Of a stretch of 64,000 bases of DNA, positions 12,984 through 25,324 are shown one piece after another (the stretch's first letter is position 1; each line of letters starts with the position of its first letter). The notes under the pieces are model-generated. The model did not search any database. It saw only the letters and a list, made by a program, of their open reading frames with translations, and had not been told where the DNA came from. A program made the translations under genes and the position numbers. Location of the stretch: contig ML986601.1 in the NCBI GenBank assembly GCA_010094045.1, forward strand, positions 124,001 through 188,000, given 5' to 3'. This stretch comes from Lojkania enalia. Lineage: Eukaryota; Ascomycota; Dothideomycetes; Pleosporales.

Positions 12984-13856
12984 CCAGAGCAGCTTATCGT
13001 CCATGCCTAGTACTACGTTAACCGGATTCCCACGTGTTTCAATTTGCCAGGAGGTGGGCGTAAGGTGCATATCTCTATTATGCTATTCAAGCCAGGTTTC
13101 TGCATCATTCTGACGCTTTTGGGAGAAGTGGTATTCTGGAATTAGTAAACTTAGTCTTGAAAGGGAATTAATGACACAATCGTTAGGCAGCAGGCTCAAT
13201 AACACATGTAGGCTCGTTGACATTTCGATTCTTCTAGAGTTTCAGTATAATGTAACTTGAATTATGTGAAGTGTTGCGGTCATGGGCGGTTAAGTCCGCT
13301 TGCGGCACAGTTCCTCGCTGAGGTCAAAGCAGCCGCATGCTCCACGTTGTGTGTCAACGCACTCCAACGGGTGGAATGCTCCAGCGTTTACCTTTTTCGC
13401 ATCTTACGCTAATCTGATATACTGAAGACGCGGAAGCCCTGCCACAATATACAATGCTAGAACCCTAATCCGAGAATCGCCCAGCAACTGAGGACTTTCT
13501 TCCCCGACTCGAAGGCAGAGACTCACCGAAGCCGAAACTTTCAAGGTTTCTAGTAATCATCTGGTGGCAATGTCCAAAAGGCTGGAGGCGCTCTGCTCTT
13601 TAGGAATGCTGGGGATATGCGGAGCGATAGATCCTAAGCTCAAATGCAGATCGACCGTTCCCAAAAAAAAAAAAAAAAAAAGCGTATAGGCAATTAGTAG
13701 ACTCAAATATATATACCTATTTATGCTACTACTACTAACAAAAAGAACGAATTGGTATCGAACGCTTCTAATCTACAAAAGAAAACAACATCCAACAAAG
13801 GTCACAACCTCAATAGCCCATCTATCTATACAACTTATCATAACACTTGTCCGGCC
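12984..13856. other. Intergenic region with A19 homopolymer
   Basis: This 870-base region separates two convergent genes, so it holds both 3' ends. A run of 19 A lies at 13663-13681. No open frame of note and no RNA gene were recognised. Confidence 0.6.
13663..13681. repeat. A19 homopolymer
   Basis: Nineteen consecutive A on the plus strand in the 3' intergenic region downstream of both flanking genes. Confidence 0.9.
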
Positions 13857-16004
13857 TTATATAGGTCCGCTAACCATAAAGCCCGGCAGCCTCTTATTAT
13901 CCTCGCCATATGTCTCCTGCTGCACATAACTGGCAGCGACGCTAGGATCCGTCGGGCCTAACACTCTGATACTCTTTTTGAGCTTCTCTTTCCTCATTTC
14001 CTCGCTATGCTTCCGCCTTGCTTCCTTCGCTCTATCGATCAAGCCCGCTTTCTGCTCGTCGTCGTCATCGCTGTCGTGGTCAAGGTCTGAGGTAATGTGG
14101 AATGGTTGCCAAAAGCCATGGGAGTTGCGGCGCCATTTCGATATTGACTTGGAGGTGGACTCTAGAATAGATGTTTCGGAGGACTTGGGTAGGAAGCCTG
14201 AGGTTTGGGGCGGTTCCATCGAGCTGGAGGATTCTTTCGAACGGCGAGATTTATTAGTGCTACGTGGGGGCTTGGATGCAGATTGTGAGCTGTTGTGGGA
14301 GGAGCAAAGATCGGACAGGCCGGAAACCGGAGAGACTTGATGCTCGGGGCTCCCAATGTAGCCGGAATGGGGACTAGTACTTGGCCTTGGAGGTGCCGCT
14401 GAGCGGTTTGTTGGACTACTGGGTTCGGATTTTGGAATTGGTGATGGGTTGGTTCGGATGATGGCTAAGCCTGTTCCAGGCACGCGTAACATTTTGCTGT
14501 TCTGCTGGATGAATGAGTTTCGGGGTGAACTGCCTTCTTTCTGCTTCCCCTTTGGGTCGCCTTCCTTCGATGAAGTTGTTTCGATTACTGATCTCCTTCT
14601 GAATCTCAGTGATTTACTTGGAGGGAAAAATTGAGAGAATCGCAAATCATGCTGGCTCTTTTTGACTGTTTTCGTGCCAAGGGCTTTTATCGAATCAAGC
14701 TGACTACGGGGCTTTTTCTTTGGAAGCGATTCCTTGCGTGGCTCCTTTGGCATCCCGAGCTGAGGCGCGACACTGAGGCGCTTAGGGACCCATGACGTGA
14801 TTCTGTTGGACTTTCTGCTTTCCTCGCTTTTAGGCGGGCTCATGTCGTCACGAAATGCACTACGAGAGGTGCCGTTCGGCGATTTTGTCCACATCAACGG
14901 TGGCGGAACCAGCTTATTATTATCATGCAGATGATGAACTTCCTTTGACATTTCTGGCGCTTTGCTCTCATAAGGTGGACCTGATATCAACACCGCGGGT
15001 TTAATGCGCATCTCTTGATACTGGTTGGCAAGTAGGGCATGGTAATCTTGAGAAAAACTTAATTGTCTTAGTTTTTCATCCATCTCCGTATCCTCCCAAG
15101 TATCGTCTGACAAAGCATGTCCTCTGTTGATAGCAAGAAGCTTTCTGCCCCTCAGATTCTGCTGAATGTATTGCTCTGGGTCATGGCCGGAGGAGTAGCT
15201 GCCTTGGAAATATTCTTGCTCTGGGCGCGCCTGCTCCCTAGGTGAACCGATACCCAATGAAGCATATGCCTTCTCCTTCGTCGAGGCGTGAGATGTATAA
15301 GAATGCGCAGACCCAGCAGGCGAGTCAGCACGCGATCCTATCTGAGCAAGCTTCTGGACCGGTGATGGTGAATGCACTGGAGGCGTTGTATTCCCAGGAA
15401 GGTATTGCAGGGGTACGTCTCCGGCATTTGACTTTCCGAGAGACTTTGGGAGTAGTGGTAGAGCGGATTTGGGAGGGCTACGAGGTGGCTCCAATTCTAA
15501 GTTTTTACGCTCATATATTGGCAGTAATCGCGACTGCTGGGGAGGCGTGCTCGTAGGTTGGCCCAATCGTACCTCCATCATATTGTCGGCTGGATCAGGG
15601 GACGGTTCTGGAAGTAGGAGAGAGTATGTCCTATTTGATGGCATAGGTTGGACTGGAAGGCTGTCCTTTCCGCTTACACTATCGTTGTACCACTCTGCCG
15701 GAGCTTTCCACGAAGCTACGCTTGACATTCTACGCGGTGAAGCAGGCGGAGTAATGGCTGTCGGTGGCGATAGTGTGCTTTTGGTCGGAGTCGGTGGCAA
15801 AGGCTTGCTACTCGAGGGGCTTGGATTTGGAGGCACAGCTCGAATGAAAGATTTGAAAGAGCGTACGGGTCTTTCCATACCCTCAAGGGACGACGAGGAC
15901 GTATTATGTTGCTTGAACGGAGACCGCATTTGGCTTCGTTGGCTTCCGTTCATGTCTTCAGAGTCGTGAGCGGTAGGAACGTATGCAATAACTAACATCT
16001 CCAT
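13857..16004 (-). CDS. Ser/Pro-rich, largely disordered protein of unknown function
   Basis: A single open frame of 715 residues with no intron needed. Composition is dominated by Ser, Pro, Lys and Arg, with many SP/TP sites (PPTPTKSTLSPPT, PASPRRMSS), so most of the chain is predicted disordered and open to proline-directed kinases. Two parts look more conserved: the middle (LSFSQDYHALLANQYQEMRI) and the C-terminal basic helix (RKHSEEMRKEKLKKSIRVLG) followed by DPSVAASYVQ. The latter reminds me of a widespread uncharacterised Pezizomycotina protein. The first ATG is at 16004, but an in-frame ATG 17 codons later (MNGSQRSQM) could be the real start, because the first residues (MEMLVIAYVPTAHD) are unlike the rest. 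It is divergent from the MFS gene. No enzymatic motif is seen. Confidence 0.75.
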   Translation of the reverse strand: MEMLVIAYVPTAHDSEDMNGSQRSQMRSPFKQHNTSSSSLEGMERPVRSFKSFIRAVPPNPSPSSSKPLPPTPTKSTLSPPTAITPPASPRRMSSVASWKAPAEWYNDSVSGKDSLPVQPMPSNRTYSLLLPEPSPDPADNMMEVRLGQPTSTPPQQSRLLPIYERKNLELEPPRSPPKSALPLLPKSLGKSNAGDVPLQYLPGNTTPPVHSPSPVQKLAQIGSRADSPAGSAHSYTSHASTKEKAYASLGIGSPREQARPEQEYFQGSYSSGHDPEQYIQQNLRGRKLLAINRGHALSDDTWEDTEMDEKLRQLSFSQDYHALLANQYQEMRIKPAVLISGPPYESKAPEMSKEVHHLHDNNKLVPPPLMWTKSPNGTSRSAFRDDMSPPKSEESRKSNRITSWVPKRLSVAPQLGMPKEPRKESLPKKKPRSQLDSIKALGTKTVKKSQHDLRFSQFFPPSKSLRFRRRSVIETTSSKEGDPKGKQKEGSSPRNSFIQQNSKMLRVPGTGLAIIRTNPSPIPKSEPSSPTNRSAAPPRPSTSPHSGYIGSPEHQVSPVSGLSDLCSSHNSSQSASKPPRSTNKSRRSKESSSSMEPPQTSGFLPKSSETSILESTSKSISKWRRNSHGFWQPFHITSDLDHDSDDDDEQKAGLIDRAKEARRKHSEEMRKEKLKKSIRVLGPTDPSVAASYVQQETYGEDNKRLPGFMVSGPI

Positions 16005-17270
16005 GATATTATGTTTTTCTAGAATAATTCCTCCAACAAAGAACGAGGGTGTTGCACGTGCTGGAAGACAGAAGTGGTAACGATCGGATTATCATTAGGT
16101 GCAAACAAAGAAAGACATGATAGGAGATGCCGCTTGCCTCAAGACAAGCGGGAACGCATGCAGCGCGAGGCTGGCTAGCATTTTGATCTCTGGAATGTAC
16201 GTCATGACACGTTTCCGAGCAATTCAGCACTGGCTAACTATTTTAAGTGCCTCTTTGGCGCATCCCACAGGAACTGGAGAAGCGCAGGCGATGTGAGAAG
16301 AAGCCATAGCTTCAGACTAACTTTGAAGTCGGATGGCGTAGGAGAGGGTGTGCCGCGCGAAAGGGCGACTGTGGACAACGTGTGCTTGACAGATAGTAGG
16401 CTGCCTAATTCTTGCTGGCATCGGTGAGGGAGACGCACACCGCAGATATCATATATGGACGACCCAGGAAGATTGAGATCGGGCGAGATGAGGATGGCGC
16501 GACGGTTAGCCAGAGATGAAGTAGCAGAGCGGACGACACGGACGACGAAAGCGAAAGACGTTGATGTTGTCCCGATATCCGCTTTCGGCCAGGCGCCCCA
16601 GCTACAGAAGGACTGCCCAAGCCCACCACAACTTTCTCTCTCAACACCATCAACGTGCCCAACGGCATTACACTCCTAGGACGCGTCGCATCGCTGCGGA
16701 CGAAAAATGCATCAAACTATGCTCAGCGGCTTGAGGTTCAAGACTTGAGGTTAAGCACAGAGCAATCATTCGCTAGAACAGACAGCAACGTACAGCCGCA
16801 AGGGCTTGGCTGTGAACCGGGGGAACTATCATGCCGATGGATAGGGCGCATCGCTAGAGACCACGCCGATATGCGACGCTTGACCGCACGAAATTCTCGC
16901 AACATGCTCTGTATCGTATTACCCCGATTGCTGAGCTTATCCTTTTTGCAGCCTAGAGTTTCTGTCCCTAGTTTAGTCCTGATCGTAGCTTTACGTTATC
17001 CTCCTAGACAACGTTTGTGCTGGAGAGAAGTCTACCCGAAGCCTCTCTCCAAAATTAGTGAACGGTTGAATCGACAACGCAGCTCCGGTCAACGCGAGTC
17101 CTCACCATGGGTCTTTCCGTTAGTTTTTCGTTGTGGGACGTTGTGTATATATCTAGCTTGATGGGACCACACAACGGCACCTGCCTAGTCAAACGCAATT
17201 CCAACAGCCCCTTTCTACTGCGCATCACTTATTTCTTGAACTTCGGTCACGTTCACTTGCACCATTTCCA
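16005..17270. other. Divergent intergenic region (Ser/Pro-rich protein / MFS pump)
   Basis: This 1.27 kb region contains promoters and leaders for both flanking genes. A frame of 168 codons at 16655-17161 has no recognisable motif and biased composition, and I regard it as chance. Nothing else was recognised. Confidence 0.5.
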
Positions 17271-19176
17271 ATGGCTGAGGACGCCGTATCTTCAGTTTCC
17301 CTTCCTTCGGCCCTCGAGCTAAAAGATGAATCTAGTTTAGCCTTGCCTTCAGACCCTAACCAGGAATCATCTTCACAGCGGTCTGTATCGGAGAAATCTC
17401 AAGACCCTACAGAAGAAGCTTTCCGCCCAGGATGGCGATTTAGAGCCGCATTTGTGTCCTTGACTGTCATTGCTCTGATGGCAGCCCTTGATGCCACATC
17501 ATTATCCGTTGCTCTTCCTGTATACATTTCACGCCTCTGCGAGATAGACAGCCCACTGACGAGCTCTAGATCATGGCCAGGGTCCTCGGTGGCTCAGCTT
17601 TAGAAGCCTTCTGGTCCGGCACCTCATTTCTCTTGACATCAACAGTCTTTCAACCTGTCTTGGGGTCCTTTTCGCACATCTTTGGGCGAAAGCCTCTGAT
17701 CTACGTTAGCTTGGCTCTGTTCCTTGCGGGTTCTATCATTGCGGCTGTAGCTGACAACTTCACTGTTATCATTGTCGGCCGAAGTATCCAAGGTATCGGT
17801 GGTGGTGGTATCATTGCTATGACTGAGATTGTAGTTACTGATATGGTATGTGCTGCAACATGGAGGTTGCGACCGGGTCTAACAGTGACAGATTCCCCTT
17901 AGAGAACGAGGGAAATGGCTCAGTATACTTAGCGCTATGTGGTCCATTGGCACAGTCGCTGGTCCTCTGCTTGGTAAGATACCACCTCCTAGACCGATAG
18001 CTTTCCCCTGACGCTGTTACAGGTGGTGGATTTTCTCAGAACGTTTCTTGGAGATGGGTCTTCTGGATCAACCTCCCCTTCCTTGGTATCGGCAGCATCA
18101 TGATCACGCTCTTCCTCAAGTTGAACTACCAAACAAGCTCATATTTGGATAAGCTCCGCCGTGTGGACTGGGTCGGAATGGTCCTGTTCCTTGGATCATC
18201 CACCGGCTTTCTAATTCCCATCACGTGGGGCGGCATTCAGTATCCCTGGGATAACTGGAGAACCTTAGTCCCCCTGCTCGTGAGTAGTGCGGGTCTTGTG
18301 GCGTTCGTGATCCATCAAGAGTACTTTGCCCCAGAGCCCCTTATCCGCACGAGTGTCTTCAAGAATACTACAGCTGCGGTGACATATCTTGAGACTCTAT
18401 TGCACGGCATAATCCTCTGGAGTATCCTTTACTACTTGCCGCTTTACTATGAGGCTGTCAAAGGGTTCACGCCAATCCTTGCCGGCGTCGCTTTATTCCC
18501 TCAGACCTTTACTGTAGCGCCAGCTGCCGTAGTATGTTATGCCCTAGCGAATGAGTGGCTCAAAGACTAACGAGTTCAGGGAGCCGGTATCGCCATTGCT
18601 GTTACCGGCAAGTACCGATGGGCAATCTGGGGTGGATGGTTCGTCACTACCTTTGGCATGGGCCTCATTATCTACCTCAAGGTCGAGACCACAACCGTAG
18701 AATGGATCTTCCTCAACCTGATCGGAGGATTGGGCGCTGGGATCCTCTTCCCGGCCATGGGAATTACCATCCAAGCCGCAGCCACCAGCAAAGACCAAGC
18801 CTACGCAGCCACCATGTTTTCCTTCGTGCGCGCTTTCGGCCAGACGCTCGGCGTTGCGATCGGTGGTGTCATCTTCCAGAACCAGATGAAGAAGAAGATG
18901 CTCGCTTATCCTTTGCTGGCCGACAAGGCTGCCGAGTACTCTAAAGATGCAGCGGGTCTAGTACAAATCATCAAGGCGCTGCCAGCGGGAGACATGAAGG
19001 ACCAGCTAAAGGAGAGCTACACCGATGCGCTCATGTATATTTGGATTGTCATGACCGTCTTCTCGTTCGTAGCGCTCGTTGCGAGTGCTTTTACAAAGGC
19101 TTATCCGTTGGATCGGGCGTTGGAGACGGAGCAGGGTTTCAAGGAGAAAAAGAGGGCGAAGGATGTGGAGCAGTAA
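17271..19176 (+). CDS. Major facilitator superfamily drug:H+ antiporter, DHA2 (14-helix) type
   Basis: Five exons (17271-17519, 17570-17845, 17892-17973, 18023-18531, 18580-19176) with introns of 46-50 bases give 570 residues. The cytosolic N-terminus of about 60 residues is Ser/Glu-rich. The transporter core begins at FRAAFVSLTVIALMAALDAT. Family landmarks are the LDATSLSVALP start of helix 1, motif A-like SHIFGRKPL, GRSIQGIGGGGI, the ERGKW loop, and the antiporter motif C (GTVAGPLLGGGFSQ followed by WRWVFWINLP). The length fits 14-helix DHA2 pumps, which expel drugs or secondary metabolites across the plasma membrane. The substrate cannot be read from sequence, and no biosynthetic gene lies next to it. 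Each intron restores an aligned family motif, so the model is firm. Confidence 0.9.
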
Positions 19177-21560
19177 GAAAAGCCGAGGCGCAGGATAGGG
19201 CTGGGCTGTGCCACGCTTCCCGGCACGCATTTCACATACATGATTGTTTTTATATTCGTTTTGTCATAGCATTCGTTGAGCGCGGCGTTTGGTATAGATG
19301 GCTGTATCCAAGAATTGGCGAGGCTGTAAGCGGAAATATGTATAACACCACGACGGGACATGATATACTCACATAGATTGATCGGTATAATGTATAATAA
19401 AATCCTCCGAATCAAAAACCGAAAAAGTGTTACGCGTGTTTGGCAACTTCCGCACAGCTTGTCTCTTACGCACCTCCCAATTAGAAACCGCCGTCGCCAA
19501 TTCAAGAGCGGAAATCTCGCGCAGCGTACGTATGTATGTAATCCCTCGAGCAATTGTCGGATGAGGGACACCTTACCGTGTGAGATTGGATCCGAGTCTT
19601 AGTCCTTGCCTCGAGCTTTACGATCCAACGGCCTTGTTGGCACACCTAAAATCAGCAGCATGTTAAAAAAAGAGCTACTCCTAGTCCATCTAGCCGTCCT
19701 AGGCAAGCCTTCGCTGACTGTTGCCACGCAGACAAATAAAAGCTCCGCATAGCAACCAAGACTTCTTGTACAAGGCCTGGCACATGAAAGCGAATTGAAA
19801 AGCGGTCCGCCATGGCACCGATCGCGAACGTATTTGCTCGTTTAGGCCAAGCATACTAAGTGCGTGGTCTGGTTTGGAAGTCTCAGATTACGGGCGTCGT
19901 GGATGGGGGTATGATGGGCTATTCGGAACGGGAGCAGGGGAGGTTTGTGAAACAGGCGTGTCACGTCAGGCAGGGTCCCTTGCGGGATGACGATGTGATC
20001 GTGATCGCACGCTTGGGTATCTGGACCTACTATAGATGCCACCACATGTTATAGTATAGATTACTATTTGAAGAGATGGGTGGCGACTGATGAGTTATGT
20101 ATGATGTAGTAGGAATTCAAATTTTGGATTGGGCAGGATACGGGAGTCGGCGGATGGAATGGATGTGGGAATGGATGAGATGCATTGCAGACGAGTCACT
20201 TAGGCAAAACGGCGAGAGTCTCGCAATTGGAAATTTTGGAGTTGAGCGGCCGGAGGTGGGTGCGAGGGCCAGACGATGGACAGACTCCGTGGACACTACT
20301 TGCGCAATGTAGCGCAGGCGTCTCGCGGGCCGGATGCGAGATGAGAGGGAGGTTTCTGGTTGCTGTCGTCACGGAGGGCGAGCAGGATGACGATGACAGC
20401 GCACATTGCCTCGCTCTGCTTGGCCCAGCCAGTATCCCCCGTCTTCCATGATAGCGATGCGTAGCTAGACCAAGGAGATGCCGCATCGGGAGGGTAGCAG
20501 GGAGTAGCCGGAAGAAGCTGAGAGCAGCAGTGATCAAATCTTGCTGGAGGTGAGGGCAAGGCCGCGATGTTGGTTGAGTGTCACACACGCAGCGGGTTCA
20601 CCGTCGTCATGGCCTTGGTGTGACCCTAGCCATGACCAAGGCTCTGCCCGCCTCGAGGGAGATTTATTGGATGCAGGAGGCTCGCCTGGGTATTTTCTGT
20701 GGAGCTTCGACGGGAAAGGCGGGCTTGGGCGAGGCAAGCCAGCCAGTGCAAATCGTGACGGTGGGTTGGGGCTCAGCAGATATGTATAGAGGGCGACGGC
20801 CCTGCTACACCATTCACCACCGTTGCGGATTTGATTGCTACTATTGTGGGCGACAACGGCCCCTCGTGAATCACATCATCATCATCATCATCATCATCAT
20901 CCTCGCGTCGTCGCCTGTTCAGTTCCCGTTCAGTTGTCGCGCGTGCTGCCCGCCTCGCGTGCGAAAATAAGCTTTTTTAGTAAGATTGCCGCCCTCCTCG
21001 GGCGCGTTCCATTGGTTGAGCAGCCAACGTCGCGCAGCACCAGCAATCACCGAGCTGCCCCAGTGCCGCTGCTCCAACGCTGCACTCTCCCCCAAACGGC
21101 AGGGCCGGCCAACCGCGACCGCACTCCACCTGCAACCCCCTTCAGCGCTGCGCTGCTCACCTTCCCCTGCTCCCTCAAACTACCTCTCCCTCGCGGGCCA
21201 TCACGCGTCTCTTTTGTTTCTGCTGCTGCTGCTCTCTTTTTCCTCACCACAGTCACTCGTTTCAGGTGCAGTCGTCGCCGCTGCCGCCGCCGAAAAAGCA
21301 ATTCAGGCACCGCCAAGCCCCTCTTGACTCTCCACGCCCACGCCCGGAGTTGCTCCTGCCGCACAAAGCCAATCGGGAGAGCGACCACACCTTCCAAGGT
21401 TGCCTCCTCCCCCAGCAGTGTGCCTGCCTCGGACGCCCGCCCGTGGATCATGTCTGGGCTGGCCACCTCCTCTTGACCCTCGAGAACACTCATCACGCTC
21501 GCCGTCGCAACCACACCGTATTCTTTCGCTCTCCGCCGCCGTCGCCCCCAGCTGGCGGCC
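19177..21560. other. Intergenic region and long C/T-rich leader upstream of RAX2
   Basis: The first kilobase holds the MFS 3' end and no gene. From about 20900 to 21560 the plus strand is strongly C-rich with CT blocks and several short ATG-initiated frames, typical of a long fungal 5' leader. Open frames on both strands here are Arg/Ser/Pro/Ala-rich composition artefacts. A (CAT)9 microsatellite lies at 20874-20900. Confidence 0.55.
20874..20900. repeat. (CAT)9 trinucleotide microsatellite
   Basis: Nine perfect CAT units on the plus strand, about 660 bases upstream of the RAX2 start codon, probably in its promoter or 5' leader. Confidence 0.95.
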
Positions 21561-24500
21561 ATGAGGGAGGCGTCCTCATCGCTGCGCTCGCGGGCCGGCA
21601 GGCTAGCCATATCTCTGCTCCTTCTCGCGTCCGAGACCATCCCACGAACGAGCGCCTTCTCTTTTGCATCAATACCCACCCCTAATCTCAACCTCGACTC
21701 GCTCGGCCGCGTAGCCTTCGCTGGCGACTTCGATTCCATTTCTCTTTACCAATTCGAAGGCCAGAACCAACAATCCGCCTCCTCCAATGGCGCTCTCCTC
21801 TCGCGATACCCGAATGGCGTGTTTGCGACCCTTAACGAGACCGATGGCGATGTCAGAACCATGTGCCCTTTCCGGAGGAATAATACGCTACAGGGCATAG
21901 TATTTGGTGGGAACTTTACTGGCGTTGGCGGCGAACACACCCCTGGCGGCATCGCGATGCTCAATCCGGATGATGGAACCGTGACTCCTCTGGTAGGACT
22001 CAATGGATCTGTCAACGCCCTGTTCTGCGACGACGAGACCGGGCAGGTGTATGTTGGTGGTCTGTTCGACAGTGATAATTCGACTAACGCAATTGTGTGG
22101 GCTACGGACTGGACCGATATGCCGTTTTCTGGCTTTAATGGAGCTGTGAATTCAATCATCAAGGCGCCGAACGGGAAGATAATATTTGGGGGTGAATTTA
22201 ATGCTCTGGGTGGTAATTCATCGGCGCCGAGGGAGAATAACACACAGGTCCTACCAATTGGATCTGCGAACCTCACAGCTCAAACTTCTTCTGGACGCCC
22301 CGGTTTGAGCGATCCCAAAAGCATTGTTTGCAAAAGTGATCCAGACTCACAAGGACCGGGTAGCACATGGCTTCTAGCAGATAACTCGCCAGGGTTCTGG
22401 AAGGCCGACTTTGGTTTTGGGTTTATTCCGACGAAGCTACGGCTCCATAACACAAACTTTGAAGGGCGGGGAACTCGTACCTTCCGTTACACAGCACTCC
22501 CCGATACAGGTATAATGAACTTGTCATACGTTAACCCCGATGGGCAGCGCTCATATTGCTCTTCCCAATGCCCGCTCCCAGAGGGCAACACAACTGGTCA
22601 AGACTTTGAATTTGTTAACCGCGTGGGCATGAACTCTTTCAGGATTGACATATCTGATTGGTACGGACCAGGTGGAGGTCTCAATGGCATCGAACTTTTT
22701 CAAGATGGTAAGCAGCACATGTTTCGCTACTCCTGATTTTTCTCAATTGCATAGATATCTTTGCCTACGCCATAGACGACTTCAATGAGCCAAAGTGTGG
22801 CGGAGTCACTACCGGTGCGCTCTCAAGAGCTACACCAACCGAGGCTTGGGTCGTCACTCCTTCGCATAACAGCCACTCGCAGTATCTCACAGCACAGTTG
22901 CAAGGAGATCAAATCGATCCCACGCGCTCGTTTGTGGTCTTCGAACCTGACATTCCGCAATCCGGTAACTACACAATCGATATTTATACGCCGGGGTGCC
23001 AAGGTGATAACACGTGCAATAATCGCGGAAGGGTCAACATCACTGGGAGCATGAGCCGATCAGGGTCGGCGTCAAAGCCGATAAGCACCGAACTCTTTCA
23101 AACGAATCTCTTCGATAAGTATGACTTGATCTATGATGGATACATTGACGCAACCGATGGGTTTCGCCCTTCAGTCACCCTTGCTCCATCAGCAGGCCAG
23201 ACTGGTGGCCAGGCAGGTGGTCCGGTCTTAACTGTCGTTGCACAAAGAATCCGATTTACTCTGAAAACCCCGGCGTCGGGGCAGTTGAACGGCATTTTCG
23301 AATATGATCCTAGCCGGCAGGTAGTCGAAGAAGACTTCACCGAATCCGTATATGATTCGGCAGGTGCTAGCTTGAGCCCTCGGGATGGAGCCATCATCAC
23401 ATCTCTTGCAAACGATTCTGAGAGATTGTTTGTCGGAGGAAACTTTTCCGGTGATGGGTTCAGCAATATATTCGCCATTAATGCCACCAATCCGGTATCG
23501 CTTCCAGGTGAAGGCCTTGACAATCAAGTCATGACGTTTTACGAGAACGGTACCACGCTCTATATCGGAGGTAATTTTACCCAGACCCGCAACGGTGAGA
23601 CACGGGATTTGAATGGTGTCGCTGCCTTTTCAATGTCCGACAATAGGTGGTCGGCCCTCGGGGCCGGTGTCAATGGTGTAGTTGTACATATCGTACCATT
23701 CACACTCAACATCTCCAACACTCCAGAGCCCGTTCTCGGTATAAGCGGCTTCTTCGATCAGGTTAATGCATTCCAGGATAACAAGGCATTTTCGGTCCAA
23801 AATTTTGCTATTTGGGTACCTTCACGCAACAATTGGTACGAAAATCTCGACGTTCGTGGAATTTCCATCCAAGGTATTTTGACAGCACACACGGACATTC
23901 CGGGATCCGATCCGCTATTTGCTGGTTCAATCGACTCCCAATCTCTTGGTGCCAGTGGTGCGGTGTCTCTCCAGCAGAACTTGACGTTGTCCCCTATGAG
24001 TGTAGATATCCATGCCCTACAGCAACAACAAGGCTCGCTCCAGAAACGAGCAACGACGGACGGACGGAATGAGAATACCACCGGCGTTGTTGCAGCGACT
24101 TTCTACAAACAAGGCGATACTTTGAAAGCTATTCTTGGCGGGCATTTTGCAGCAACGGGTCAGGACGGCCAGAATCTCACGAATCTCGTGATTGTAGATG
24201 TTGATGGAGATCAGGTTAATGGCCTTCGCACTGGGATCGATACAAACTCTACATTCAAGGCCTTGGGCGTCCTCGGTACAGCGCTTTACGCCGGTGGGTC
24301 GATCTCGGGTACCATCAACAACAATGAGATTACTGGTATCATGGCATATGACCTTGAAAGCAACGATTTCGCCTCATCGCAACCGCCAGCTCTCCAAGGA
24401 CCGAATGTGACAGTCAATGCTATCGCTCCCCGACCAGAATCGCGAGATGTGTATGTCGCCGGAAGGTTTCAGTCAGCCGGTTCATTGAGTTGTCCTGCGC

Positions 24501-25324
24501 TCTGCATTTGGAATACAGAGCGTAACCAATGGACGACTCCCGGCTCAGGCCTTACTGGTGTCGTCTCATCTATGCTTTGGATATCAAATTCTAGGGCCGT
24601 CATCGCAGGCAACCTCACAATTAATGGCAATCAGACCAAGATTGTGACATACGATTCGAGCAACACAGAATCCCCTTTTCAACAATTCACGGGTGCTCAG
24701 GGTCTACCAGGACCTGTCCGAGCGATCTGCAATGCTGTTCAGGATGGTTCTCAGATTTGGGCTTCTGGGCAAGCTGGTGACGGGTCTACTTTCCTCCAGC
24801 GGTTCAATGGCAACGCTTGGCTTCCTGTCAACAATCTCTTTGGCGAAAACACTGAAATACGTAGCATTCAAGTCCTATCATTATCGGAGAACCACGATAA
24901 TACAGACTTAATCGCCCGTGGAGAGGATCTTCTTATCCTTGGAAACATCAACATAACCAACTTCGGAACTGCATCCGGTGCTCTGTTCAATGGAACAACC
25001 CTGCAACCATTCCTCCTTTCAACTACGTCAGACAACACCCCAGGCAGTTTATCGCAAATTTTCCTTGAGAATCCATTCACCTTTCCAGGCTCAGGGGGCG
25101 GTCACATGCACAAGGGCTTTATTGTCCTGATCGCCCTAGGTATCGCTCTTGGCCTTACCTTCCTCTTGGTTGTCGCTGGCATCCTCATCGAATGGTATCG
25201 CAAGAAGAGCAAAGGCTACATGCCGGCTCCAACGTCATACCCCGACCGCGGCAGCAATATGAGCCGTCTGCCCCCAGAGCAGCTCCTAGGAACCCTCTCG
25301 GGCAATCGAGCTCCCGCGATATAA
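21561..25324 (+). CDS. RAX2: RAX2-type cellular morphogenesis / bud-site protein
   Basis: Two exons (21561-22707 and 22755-25324, 47-base intron) give 1238 residues, the normal size for filamentous-fungal Rax2. The N-terminus has a signal-anchor (LAISLLLLASETIPRTSAFS). The long luminal/extracellular part has many N-glycosylation sites and repeated kelch/beta-propeller-like units with an F/I-x-GGNF theme (GIVFGGNFTGVGG, KIIFGGEFNALGG, RLFVGGNFSGDG, TLYIGGNFTQ). A single transmembrane helix near the end (FIVLIALGIALGLTFLLVVA) precedes a short cytosolic tail starting EWYRKKSKGY. Rax2 with Rax1 marks growth sites at the plasma membrane in yeast, and in filamentous fungi it contributes to polarity and septation. 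Splicing joins QDD to IFAYAIDDF in frame. Confidence 0.92.

Noticed and set aside
20835..21739. Frames of 113-230 codons on both strands upstream of RAX2
   Set aside because: Arg/Ser/Pro/Ala composition follows from the C/T-rich leader; the minus-strand frame also overlaps the RAX2 coding start.
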